This document shows positions 1 through 5,235 of a stretch of DNA of 5,235 nucleotides, piece after piece. The DNA lies in the NCBI GenBank assembly GCA_030054275.1, contig JASGCF010000156.1, forward strand, positions 1 through 5,235, in the 5' to 3' direction. The notes beneath the pieces are model-generated. The model had not been told where the DNA came from and made no database searches. It saw only the letters and a program-made list of their open reading frames with translations. Origin of the DNA: Limnohabitans sp. GTDB taxonomy: Bacteria > Planctomycetota > Phycisphaerae > Phycisphaerales > SM1A02. The position numbers were made by a program, and so were the translations under genes. The number at the start of each line of letters is the position of its first letter. Positions within the stretch are counted from its first letter, which is position 1.

Positions 1-1540
1 CAGCGCGATTGACCCGCGTATAGAACTCATCGAGTGAACCAACTTGCTGGTCGAACACCGCTGTAATCGTGCTTCCTTCTGGCACGATCTCTGCAATTTC
101 CGAACTCTCCTCAACATCTTCAATCAGAATTCCGCGGCGGAACGGAACACCCTTTTCGCCCGCACGCTCTGCATTCGCTGTCGTGATTGCGCGGATACCA
201 GCGCGCGCGAGTGCACTTGGAAGGTACGGCGCAAGATTGACGCTCGCATCGAGTTCCGCAAGCGTCGCCGAGATTTCGAATTTGTCAGAAGTCCCATCAT
301 CTTTCAGACGCCAAACTTCAAAACGCACCTCAGCACCAGGTCCACGCGAGGCGATGATCGACGACACACTCTCATTGCTGGCAACACGCTGCCCATTGGC
401 AGACATGATCACATCACCAGCCAGAAGCCCAGCGCGCTGCGCCGGTGAGTCGGTCGTCACTTCAGAAATCAGAATCCCATCACCCTTGAATGCCTCCGCA
501 ATTTCGGCGAGTTCCGCTTCAGCACGACCAACACCTGCGGCCAGCCGTAATTCCTCCATCGGAATCATGCGAATACCGAGATATCCCTTGCGCACTTCAC
601 CCGTTTCGATGATCTGCGTCACCGTCGACTCAATCATCGACATCGGGATGGCCAAGCCGATGCCTGCGAATTGCCCTTGACCAACACCGTTCCCACGACC
701 GGTTGCGATCGCCGTGTTCATGCCAATCACGCGGCCACGGATATCGGTGAGAGGACCACCCGAATTGCCAGGATTGATCGCTGCATCGGTTTGAATGAAG
801 TTCTCGTAATCAATGTCTGCAAGGCCCGCCGTTCGGCCAAGACCAGACACAATTCCCGACGACATCGAGAACCGGAAGTCAAAGGGCGAGCCGAAAGCGA
901 ACACCATGTCGCCTTGTTCGACCGTAGAAGAATCGCCCTTTTGCGACGCGTGCAATCCGCCCGCCGCAACCTTGATCACGGCGATATCCGAACGAAGATC
1001 AAGACCCACCAATTCGGCTTCGCGCAATTCGCCATCGTAAAACTGCACTTGCAACCGATCGCTGCCTTCGACGACATGTGCGTTGGTCACGATGTAGCCA
1101 TCTTCATTCCAAATCCAACCCGATCCACTCGACGCATACGGCGCCGAAAAGTTGCGTCGCTGCATGGTCATCATCGTGCTCACATGCACCACACTTGGCT
1201 CGACAAGGCGCGCGATGGCACGGTGTGCGCGATTGATTTGTTCAAGAAGCGGTAGCGCCGCCAACGCGTCGCGTTCTGCGCGCTGCGCACTGGGAATATC
1301 ACTCGGAACATCGCTCGCCAGCACCCCTGCCGACTGTCCGACGGTTGCTTCATCTGTGCCAAGCGTCGTTCGCGAAGCGCCAAACTGGGGCACTTCTTCG
1401 AGGATGCTTGCTGCACGCACGATGTCGCTTGAGGCCTGCGCATCGCGCCATGAGCGCACAGCCAACGGGGCAACCACCAGCGCCGCGGCAGCTGCACCAA
1501 GCACAACAAGACTGGGGCCGATCGTGGAGAAGTTCCGCAT
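1..1540 (-). CDS. htrA: HtrA/Deg-family serine protease with PDZ domains, C-terminus cut by the window edge
   Basis: This is a membrane-anchored envelope protease of the trypsin-like HtrA/DegP/DegQ family, which degrades or refolds damaged proteins outside the cytoplasm. The window holds 513 codons and the frame is still open at position 1. Residues 8-28 form one hydrophobic Ala/Val/Leu segment, a signal anchor that would place the rest in the periplasm. A hydrophilic spacer (about 30-110) follows. The protease domain has a full triad: His155 in TNAHVV, Asp185 in SDIAVIKV and Ser260 in NPGNSGGPL. A first PDZ domain covers about 318-412 (YLGI near 320, then DSPAQRAGLLAGDVI). A weaker second PDZ-like part starts near 465 and is incomplete. 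I chose ATG at 1540 because it directly precedes the anchor. The frame is open back to the panB stop, so TTG at 1633 would add 31 residues. The start lies 111 bp after panB. The family call is secure; which paralogue it is (DegP, DegQ or DegS) is not. Confidence 0.93.
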   Translation of the reverse strand, partial: MRNFSTIGPSLVVLGAAAAALVVAPLAVRSWRDAQASSDIVRAASILEEVPQFGASRTTLGTDEATVGQSAGVLASDVPSDIPSAQRAERDALAALPLLEQINRAHRAIARLVEPSVVHVSTMMTMQRRNFSAPYASSGSGWIWNEDGYIVTNAHVVEGSDRLQVQFYDGELREAELVGLDLRSDIAVIKVAAGGLHASQKGDSSTVEQGDMVFAFGSPFDFRFSMSSGIVSGLGRTAGLADIDYENFIQTDAAINPGNSGGPLTDIRGRVIGMNTAIATGRGNGVGQGQFAGIGLAIPMSMIESTVTQIIETGEVRKGYLGIRMIPMEELRLAAGVGRAEAELAEIAEAFKGDGILISEVTTDSPAQRAGLLAGDVIMSANGQRVASNESVSSIIASRGPGAEVRFEVWRLKDDGTSDKFEISATLAELDASVNLAPYLPSALARAGIRAITTANAERAGEKGVPFRRGILIEDVEESSEIAEIVPEGSTITAVFDQQVGSLDEFYTRVNRA

Positions 1541-1651
1541 GAGTTTCTCGAGGTTGCCGATGTTTCTGCTGAAGAGCTGCGTGAAAGCACTTGCCTGTAC
1601 CGGACGAGTGAAGCTCGGCTGTGGCGGTTGCAATCCGTCGTCAGCCGTCTG

Positions 1652-2653
1652 TCAACCCGTCGCGCTGTCGCGGGATGCATGAGCCTCTGCGATCCGTCGC
1701 CGAAACTCATTTCTTTCTTCGTCGCGAAGCGCGTATGGATGCTCACCAAGCGTGCCTGTGCGCACGCGAGATTTCCATGTCTCGGCCATGTGCATCACGA
1801 CCTCGCTTCCGTTCGCAAGCGGAAGCGCGAATGGCGGCTGCCGATCGGTCAAACCAAGGAGATCGTGGGTCACCACCACTTGCCCGTGACAGACCGGCCC
1901 AGCACCGCAGCCAATCACGGGCACCTTCGAGCGTCGCATGATTTCTTCGGTCACTTCGACGGGCGTTGCCTCGACCAAGAGCATGGTTGCACCGGCGTCG
2001 AGCATGGCCTCCGCGTCGTGCACAATGCGCATCGCTTCATCAGCCGTTTTTCCGGCGGCCGCGTAACCGCCCACTTGCTTTGCATGTTGCGGTCGCGAGC
2101 CGATATGGGCGACGACAGGAATCCCCGCGCGAGTCATCTTGGTGACGAGCGGCGCGAACGATGCGTCGACTTCCAACTTGACGACATCTGCGAAGCCTTC
2201 GGTCATGAAACGACCTGCGTTCCGGATGCCCTCAGCCTCGTCGCACTGGTAACTCAGAAAGGGCATATCGGCCATCACCAGTGTGCGTGGTGCACCTCGC
2301 TTCACAGCTGCCGTGAGCAACACAAGAAAGTCGAGCGGAGCGTGCAGCGTGTTTGGAAACCCCAAAATCATTTCGGCTGCGGTATCGCCAACCAGAAGCA
2401 CCGGAACTCCCGCACGCTCAAGCCAACGGGCCGTGGTCGCGTCGTAACAGGTGAGGGCCGCGAATCGCTTTCCTTCGCGCATCGCGCGCTGCAACGAACG
2501 AACCGTCACCGGCGCGATCGTTGGATCTGGTCCGGTCCAATTCGCCTGAGGGACAGCGGACGCTTCTGACGAAGTGCCGATCGGGTTCCCCGCCGATGGC
2601 GCTGAAGACGACTTTGGTTCGGTGTTCGAAATCGGTCGGGAGACGGGATGCAT
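1652..2653 (-). CDS. panB: 3-methyl-2-oxobutanoate (ketopantoate) hydroxymethyltransferase
   Basis: PanB transfers a hydroxymethyl group from 5,10-methylenetetrahydrofolate to 2-oxoisovalerate, giving ketopantoate, the first committed step of pantothenate and CoA synthesis. It is a cytoplasmic TIM-barrel enzyme that needs a divalent metal. The 333-residue product keeps the family motifs: ALTCYD (66-71), Asp90 in LLVGD, Asp129 in MADMPF, Lys159 and Glu161 in VVKLE, His183 in VAHIG and Glu228 in LVEATP, followed by VPVIGCGAG. By known family structure, Asp90, Asp129 and Glu161 correspond to the metal and substrate ligands. The first 48 residues are rich in Ser, Pro and Ala and lie outside the usual fold. 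An in-frame GTG at 2509 would give 285 residues beginning MTVRSLQRAMREGKRF, nearer the family's usual 260-280. No clear ribosome site decides between the two starts. The gene begins 84 bp after the MBL-fold gene. Confidence 0.95.
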   Translation of the reverse strand: MHPVSRPISNTEPKSSSAPSAGNPIGTSSEASAVPQANWTGPDPTIAPVTVRSLQRAMREGKRFAALTCYDATTARWLERAGVPVLLVGDTAAEMILGFPNTLHAPLDFLVLLTAAVKRGAPRTLVMADMPFLSYQCDEAEGIRNAGRFMTEGFADVVKLEVDASFAPLVTKMTRAGIPVVAHIGSRPQHAKQVGGYAAAGKTADEAMRIVHDAEAMLDAGATMLLVEATPVEVTEEIMRRSKVPVIGCGAGPVCHGQVVVTHDLLGLTDRQPPFALPLANGSEVVMHMAETWKSRVRTGTLGEHPYALRDEERNEFRRRIAEAHASRDSATG

Positions 2654-2678
2654 GGACCGCGATGATAGAGCCGTGGCG

Positions 2679-2694
2679 CGCTGCTTTCGCAGCG
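2679..2694 (-). other. Small hairpin with GAAA tetraloop between the MBL-fold gene and panB
   Basis: In minus-strand RNA, CGCUGC and GCAGCG form a perfect 6-bp stem closed by GAAA, a GNRA-type loop known to be stable. It lies in the 84-bp spacer, 25 bp before the panB ATG at 2653. It might affect mRNA stability or panB translation; no T run follows, so it is unlikely to be a terminator. Confidence 0.35.
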
Positions 2695-2737
2695 TTTCCT
2701 GCCTTCTTCGCAGAACCTTGCGTGCATCGAAAATTGG

Positions 2738-3412
2738 TTATCCGCGAGCGGGAACGATGTTGTCTCGGCCACACACGATCCAATCAGCGATTTCGATCGC
2801 TTCCGAGAAACTTTCGCGCGCCGCCTCCAGATCGAAGCATGGCGTGAGCACTTGGCCTGCTGCGAGGTGTTCAACCGTCGCCACGGCGTCACCAGCGATG
2901 AGCGTCGTCGCACGCTGACCGGGAAGAAGCAAGCCTGCGAGACCAGGCGTCACGCCGGGCAGCGGGAACAGGTCAACACCCGGCGCGAGTTTGTCCGGCG
3001 CAGGTCGCGCGCGTTCAATGACCGCGATTTCTTGTCCAAGCGTTTGGACGAGATCCGCGTCCCCAGCCTCGTGCGCTTCCTTGATTTTCTCGATGAGTTG
3101 CACCCCAATCGCCTCGCGCTCGCGTTCACAGACAAGCCACTCCGCGCGCTCGAACGCCAAAATTCCTCGGCGATGGATGGGGCTCAGGCAGGTGAGAAAG
3201 ACATGCGTGATCTCATCAGGGCCAACACCGGCGCGCTCTGCAAGTCGCGGAACCAACGCTTGCGGCGGGAGCGATGGATCGACAAGGATCTTCGCTTTGC
3301 CCGCCACAACGAGTGTGGTCGTGGCGTGAGCGGGTCGAACATTGCCGCGCTCATTCCAGAGCGGATGTGCGGAGAGTGTGCCGAGAGAGATAACGCGAAC
3401 AGTTGCAGACAT
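2738..3412 (-). CDS. Metallo-beta-lactamase-fold protein with degenerate metal-binding motifs
   Basis: The 224-residue protein aligns by eye along its whole length with MBL-fold hydrolases, but most metal ligands are replaced. The strand before motif 2 is normal (EITHVFLT, 67-74). The position of the T-H-x-H-x-D-H motif reads T-C-L-S-P-I-H (74-80), so only the last His remains. The usual GHTPGH reads GVTPGL (153-158). The GDAV aspartate is kept (Asp175). The final GHD position reads GRDN (215-218). The frame is intact and the fold-forming parts are well kept (VDP at 44-46, RRGILAFERAEWLV at 81-94), so it looks like a working protein rather than a decaying gene. It may be a pseudoenzyme, or bind metal differently. 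I chose ATG at 3412 because upstream codons in the frame are Arg-rich and unlike the fold. The gene sits between coaD and panB on the same strand; its substrate is unknown. Confidence 0.85.
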   Translation of the reverse strand: MSATVRVISLGTLSAHPLWNERGNVRPAHATTTLVVAGKAKILVDPSLPPQALVPRLAERAGVGPDEITHVFLTCLSPIHRRGILAFERAEWLVCEREREAIGVQLIEKIKEAHEAGDADLVQTLGQEIAVIERARPAPDKLAPGVDLFPLPGVTPGLAGLLLPGQRATTLIAGDAVATVEHLAAGQVLTPCFDLEAARESFSEAIEIADWIVCGRDNIVPARG

Positions 3413-3465
3413 GGTGAAGAGTGCCAGATGGAGGCGCAAAAAGATCGAGCGAGGACCGGAGATAT

Positions 3466-3484
3466 CGCAGCGACCGTTGCTGCG
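3466..3484 (-). other. Small hairpin just after the coaD stop
   Basis: CGCAGC and GCTGCG (3466-3471 and 3479-3484) form a perfect 6-bp stem around seven bases, 11 bp past the coaD stop and before the MBL-fold gene. There is no T run directly after it, so read-through to the next gene is likely. It may be chance. Confidence 0.3.
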
Positions 3485-3495
3485 TTCACTTGCAT

Positions 3496-4053
3496 TCACT
3501 CGACGAGTCCGTCGCGAGCGAGGCGCCCGATCGGATTGCTCGGGTCGCCGCGCTTCGCACGCAGTGCTTCGACCACAACCGGTGGAACGAGCGATGAAAG
3601 TGCATCGAGCGAACCGCCAAGCGCGGCGATCTGCTTGATAAGACTCGAACTGGTGTAAGCGAAATTCTCGCCGGTCACGATGAACACCGTCTCGATGCCA
3701 GCCACTTGGCGATTCGTGATTGCCAGTTGGCACTCGCTCGCGAGGTCGGTGATGTTGCGAATGCCGCGCACGATCGCGCAGGCGTTCACCGACTTCGCGT
3801 AATCGACTGTGAGGCCCGTGTAGTGGTCGACACGAACATGCGCGCCCGCGGACTCCTTTGCTGTCATCTCTGCCACAAGCGTGCGCGCAAGTGAAAGGCG
3901 CTCTTCGAAGGTGAACAGGGCCTCTTTGTTTGGATTGCGACCGATCGCAAGAACAACCTCATCGAACATGCCGCGACTGCGACGCAAGATGTCGAGATGC
4001 CCGTACGAGATCGGGTCGAAACTACCGGTGTAAATGGCGAGATGGCGAGCCAC
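3496..4053 (-). CDS. coaD: Pantetheine-phosphate adenylyltransferase (PPAT)
   Basis: CoaD joins ATP and 4'-phosphopantetheine to give dephospho-CoA and pyrophosphate, the penultimate step of CoA synthesis, in the cytoplasm. It is a nucleotidyltransferase-superfamily enzyme. Visible hallmarks, numbered from the GTG start, are AIYTGSFDP (6-14), the HxGH-type motif ending in Gly18-His19, Lys43 in NPNKEALFTFEER, the VRGIRNITD segment (95-103) with Arg96 and Arg99, ITNRQVAGIETVF (112-124) and the YTSSSLIK loop (133-140). I chose GTG at 4053 because it gives MARHLAIYTGSFDP, the family's normal N-terminus. An ATG at 4098 would add 15 residues and one at 4149 would add 32, neither resembling the family. 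At 185 residues it is longer than the usual 160 or so, because of a C-terminal tail ending in RLARDGLVE. The next gene starts 83 bp downstream, suggesting co-transcription. Confidence 0.95.
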   Translation of the reverse strand: MARHLAIYTGSFDPISYGHLDILRRSRGMFDEVVLAIGRNPNKEALFTFEERLSLARTLVAEMTAKESAGAHVRVDHYTGLTVDYAKSVNACAIVRGIRNITDLASECQLAITNRQVAGIETVFIVTGENFAYTSSSLIKQIAALGGSLDALSSLVPPVVVEALRAKRGDPSNPIGRLARDGLVE

Positions 4054-4077
4054 GAACGCATCGTAACTCGCACCACG

Positions 4078-4107
4078 ATCATTGGTCGAGGGCCGCATTC
4101 GAGTCAA
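4078..4107 (-). promoter_or_regulatory. Weak sigma70-like promoter candidate before coaD
   Basis: Reading the minus strand, TTGACT (4107-4102, five of six matches to TTGACA) is followed after 18 bp by AATGAT (4083-4078, four of six to TATAAT). The coaD GTG lies 24 bp beyond the -10 box. The position suits a promoter for coaD and the genes after it, but such matches occur often by chance. Confidence 0.25.
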
Positions 4108-4232
4108 GAGCGAGCAGAGCGCCGACGCCAAACCGCGCGCATCGCACAATCCCTACAAACCCCCGCCAAACACGCGACTTCTGCGCGACTCGGTTGCCTT
4201 CGCCGCGCTGTATTCGATCTTTCTCATGTCGC

Positions 4233-4448
4233 CTATCGCGTAAGGGACTCCGCGACGACGACGCATCGCATCCCGTTGGCCTCGTGCCGAGGGGAGACGA
4301 CCTTGGATCGGCCCCGCATCGGATCGCCTCCCCGATCGGGGCTCCCAACGACTCCGTGCGGGACGGGGTGACTGAGGAGCACCCCGTCCCGTTTGACTTC
4401 GAACACTCGCTCCGCCTCGTCTGCGGAGCGGGTGTACTTTTCGCTCAT
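4233..4448 (-). CDS. Possible small hypothetical protein, 71 residues
   Basis: I do not recognise this protein. It starts MSEKYTRSADEAERVFEVKR and ends VVVAESLTR before TAG. It has no membrane segment, signal peptide or Cys motif, and mixes acidic and basic residues with several Gly, Pro and His. Evidence for coding is modest: by hand count 55 of 71 codons end in G or C, the amino-acid mix is balanced, and the competing frames give Arg-rich products. Evidence against it is the lack of a visible ribosome site, and a perfect 12-bp-stem hairpin plus a 12-bp palindrome that lie within it, which may mean that the DNA or RNA structure matters more than a protein. An in-frame ATG at 4460 would add four residues. 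It lies between the dehydratase gene and coaD on the same strand. Confidence 0.35.
   Translation of the reverse strand: MSEKYTRSADEAERVFEVKRDGVLLSHPVPHGVVGSPDRGGDPMRGRSKVVSPRHEANGMRCVVVAESLTR
4330..4341. repeat. Perfect 12-bp palindrome CCCCGATCGGGG
   Basis: The sequence equals its own reverse complement over all 12 bases; flanking bases do not extend it. It lies 17 bp from a larger hairpin and inside the possible 71-residue frame. It could be a protein-binding site or part of an RNA structure, or occur by chance in GC-rich DNA. Confidence 0.5.
4359..4391. other. Strong hairpin: perfect 12-bp stem with 9-base loop
   Basis: The arms CGGGACGGGGTG (4359-4370) and CACCCCGTCCCG (4380-4391) are exact reverse complements around the loop 4371-4379. 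Nine or ten of the twelve pairs are G-C, so the stem should be very stable in RNA or single-stranded DNA. No run of T follows on either strand (plus has only GTTTG), so it is not a standard intrinsic terminator. Lying between the dehydratase gene and coaD, it may halt transcription, stabilise an mRNA end or bind a protein. Confidence 0.6.
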
Positions 4449-4473
4449 GGCGCGTGCCACGACATGCCCCGAG

Positions 4474-4504
4474 GATGCGAGGTTGATGCGAGGTTGATGC
4501 GAGG
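4474..4504. repeat. 11-bp direct repeat, 2.8 copies
   Basis: The unit GATGCGAGGTT occurs at 4474-4484 and 4485-4495 and is followed by nine matching bases at 4496-4504. It lies 26 bp upstream of the possible 71-residue gene. It could be a slippage product or an iterated binding site; nothing shows which. Confidence 0.6.
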
Positions 4505-4594
4505 AGGATGTGATGAGGATGACCCGACCTCATCGAAAGTGGATGGACGACAGGTGTCAGACATCCGATCGATTTCGTCGAGGAATCTGCGATC

Positions 4595-4627
4595 TCTGTG
4601 GTGAACCACTTTCCACAGAACCACAGA
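4595..4627 (-). terminator. Inverted repeat just past the dehydratase stop, terminator-like but without a T run
   Basis: On the minus strand TCTGTGGT (4627-4620) pairs with ACCACAGA (4602-4595) across 17 bases. A second copy of TCTGTGG (4619-4613) can pair with the same right arm across a shorter loop, so two alternative stems exist. It begins two bases after the dehydratase stop codon. The place fits a transcript end or a stability hairpin, but there is no poly-U tail. Confidence 0.35.
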
Positions 4628-4629
4628 AA

Positions 4630-5145
4630 TCAGCGCACAAACTGCTTCAGTCCCGCGCCTTCAAGCAGCGTTCGGAAATTTTCACCGAACACGAAGTTCT
4701 CTTCGGGAAACTCGGTTCCCGCGCGATTCTGATCAAGGTGACTGAACATCAGTTCGATGCGTCCAACAGGCGCCCACGCGTTGTCGACAAATGACCAACG
4801 ATCGACGATACCGATCGTGCTCGCGCCCATGTCGTCCATGCGCTCGATGGTTGCGTCGTAGCGAAGAGTTTCGCCAGGTGTGATATCGCGCTCGAATGTC
4901 GCGCTCGCAACCTTCGCAAGCACAACCTTCTCGCGGAATCCGTGCACACTTCCAACGAGCACGCCCGCTGTCTGCGCCATGCCTTCGAGAATGAGCGAGT
5001 TCGGCATCACTGGCGCTGCGGAAAGCGCGCCTTCCGCAGCAAAATGCTGATGCAAATGTTCCTCGGCAAGAGAGACATTCTTCACAGCCACAAGCCGCTT
5101 CTCTGGCTCAAACGCGACGACTTTGTCGATCCACATCCAGCGCAT
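4630..5145 (-). CDS. FabA/FabZ-type 3-hydroxyacyl-ACP dehydratase (hot-dog fold)
   Basis: The 171-residue protein resembles 3-hydroxyacyl-ACP dehydratases, which remove water from 3-hydroxyacyl-ACP to give trans-2-enoyl-ACP in the cytoplasmic fatty-acid elongation cycle. The N-terminal MRWMWIDK and VKNVSLAEEHLHQHF (21-35) lead to the active site: His34 in QHF and Glu54 in LILEGMAQTAG, the FabZ-style His/Glu pair. Between them the loop reads PVMPNS, and the His-Glu spacing is 20 residues against 14 in E. coli FabZ, so the loop carries about six extra residues. REKVVLAKVASATFERDITPG (71-91) matches the second half of the fold. ATG at 5145 fits the expected N-terminus, though the frame stays open upstream through the repeat to the window edge. 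I left the symbol blank because this diverged branch may serve ordinary fatty acids, lipid A or a special lipid. Confidence 0.88.
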   Translation of the reverse strand: MRWMWIDKVVAFEPEKRLVAVKNVSLAEEHLHQHFAAEGALSAAPVMPNSLILEGMAQTAGVLVGSVHGFREKVVLAKVASATFERDITPGETLRYDATIERMDDMGASTIGIVDRWSFVDNAWAPVGRIELMFSHLDQNRAGTEFPEENFVFGENFRTLLEGAGLKQFVR

Positions 5146-5168
5146 AGGGCATGAAGTGTAACGGTCGA

Positions 5169-5235
5169 AGACGCTGCTTGAGACGCTGCTTGAGACGCTG
5201 CTTGAGACGCTGCTTGAGACGCTGCTTGAGACGCT
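5169..5235. repeat. 12-bp tandem repeat at the window edge, 5.6 copies visible
   Basis: AGACGCTGCTTG repeats without a mismatch from 5169 to 5228, followed by the first seven bases of a sixth copy at the edge, so its true length is unknown. Since 12 is a multiple of three, each frame gives a four-residue repeat. On the minus strand the three frames read RLKQ, ASQA and SVSS and all are open. One plus-strand frame has TGA in every unit. The repeat begins 23 bp upstream of the dehydratase start, so it is either the 3' end of the gene upstream or an intergenic repeat. It could also mark an assembly break, since contigs often stop in such sequence. Confidence 0.95.

Larger units (their letters stand above)
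4054..4629. other. 576-bp gap between the dehydratase gene and coaD
   Basis: This is the only long gap in the window without a recognised gene. It holds a possible 71-residue minus-strand protein, an inverted repeat just past the dehydratase stop, an 11-bp direct repeat, a 12-bp palindrome, a 12-bp-stem hairpin and a weak promoter-like pair before coaD, each listed separately. Other open frames here, on both strands, translate to Arg-rich sequence without recognisable domains. I see no tRNA, known riboswitch or transposon end. Because coaD may have its own promoter here, the dehydratase need not belong to the same transcript. Confidence 0.6.

Noticed and set aside
69..1255. Long plus-strand open frames across the left third (69-680 and 671-1255)
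   Set aside because: They lie opposite the HtrA gene, whose frame shows a complete catalytic triad and PDZ motifs; the plus translations have no recognisable domain.
1180..1749. Minus-strand frame of 189 codons overlapping the start of the HtrA gene and the end of panB
   Set aside because: It is out of frame with both genes, which have clear family motifs, and its product is Arg/Ser-rich without a domain.
2738..3733. Longer MBL-fold protein starting at an upstream ATG (3733), adding about 107 residues
   Set aside because: The added part overlaps the coaD 3' end in another frame and is Arg-rich with no domain; ATG at 3412 fits the fold start.
4359..4391. Standard intrinsic terminator
   Set aside because: The stem is strong, but no T run follows on either strand.
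4153..4533. Minus-strand frame of 126 codons in the gap, with an internal ATG at 4227 giving a 24-residue peptide before coaD
   Set aside because: Very Arg-rich, overlaps the better-composed 71-residue frame, and has no family resemblance. The 24-residue peptide could be a leader, but nothing supports this beyond an ATG and a stop.
3930..4604. Plus-strand frame of 224 codons opposite coaD and across the gap
   Set aside because: The product is Arg- and Cys-scattered with no motif, and much of it is antisense to the well-supported coaD.
4510..4794. Plus-strand frame with a CDLCGEP segment that hints at a zinc knuckle
   Set aside because: There is only one Cys pair and no second one; most of the frame is antisense to the dehydratase gene.
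5169..5235. Possible CRISPR array at the right edge
   Set aside because: Units are 12 bp, head to tail with no spacers, so it is a simple tandem repeat.

Overview
The window reads as an ordinary chromosomal stretch of a fairly GC-rich bacterium. Every confident gene lies on the minus strand. I infer a planctomycete, probably Phycisphaerae-like. The reasons are the FabZ-type dehydratase beginning MRWMWIDK with a PVMP active-site loop, the lack of clear Shine-Dalgarno sequences before any start, and the overall gene style. This is family-level recognition from memory, not a search result.

In the direction of transcription (right to left) the layout is as follows. A 12-bp tandem repeat occupies the right edge (5169-5235) and runs out of the window. 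A FabA/FabZ-type 3-hydroxyacyl-ACP dehydratase follows (5145-4630). Next is a 576-bp gap with a possible 71-residue protein (4448-4233), a strong 12-bp-stem hairpin, a 12-bp palindrome and a short direct repeat. Then come coaD, phosphopantetheine adenylyltransferase (4053-3496), a metallo-beta-lactamase-fold protein whose metal-binding motifs are mostly lost (3412-2738), panB, ketopantoate hydroxymethyltransferase (2653-1652), and a membrane-anchored HtrA/Deg-type serine protease with PDZ domains that runs off the left edge (1540-1). I see no credible plus-strand gene and no RNA gene, CRISPR array, insertion sequence or phage element.

PanB supplies pantoate and CoaD performs the penultimate step of coenzyme A synthesis. 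The dehydratase acts on acyl groups carried on phosphopantetheine. The cluster is therefore loosely themed on CoA and acyl carrier metabolism. From coaD to htrA the gaps are only 83-111 bp, so coaD, the MBL-fold gene, panB and htrA may be co-transcribed. HtrA is an envelope quality-control protease and has no obvious tie to CoA.

The points most worth a second look are the MBL-fold protein with a degenerate metal site sitting between two CoA-synthesis genes, the tandem repeat that overruns the window edge beside the dehydratase start, and the structured gap before coaD. I found no clearly new multi-gene system.
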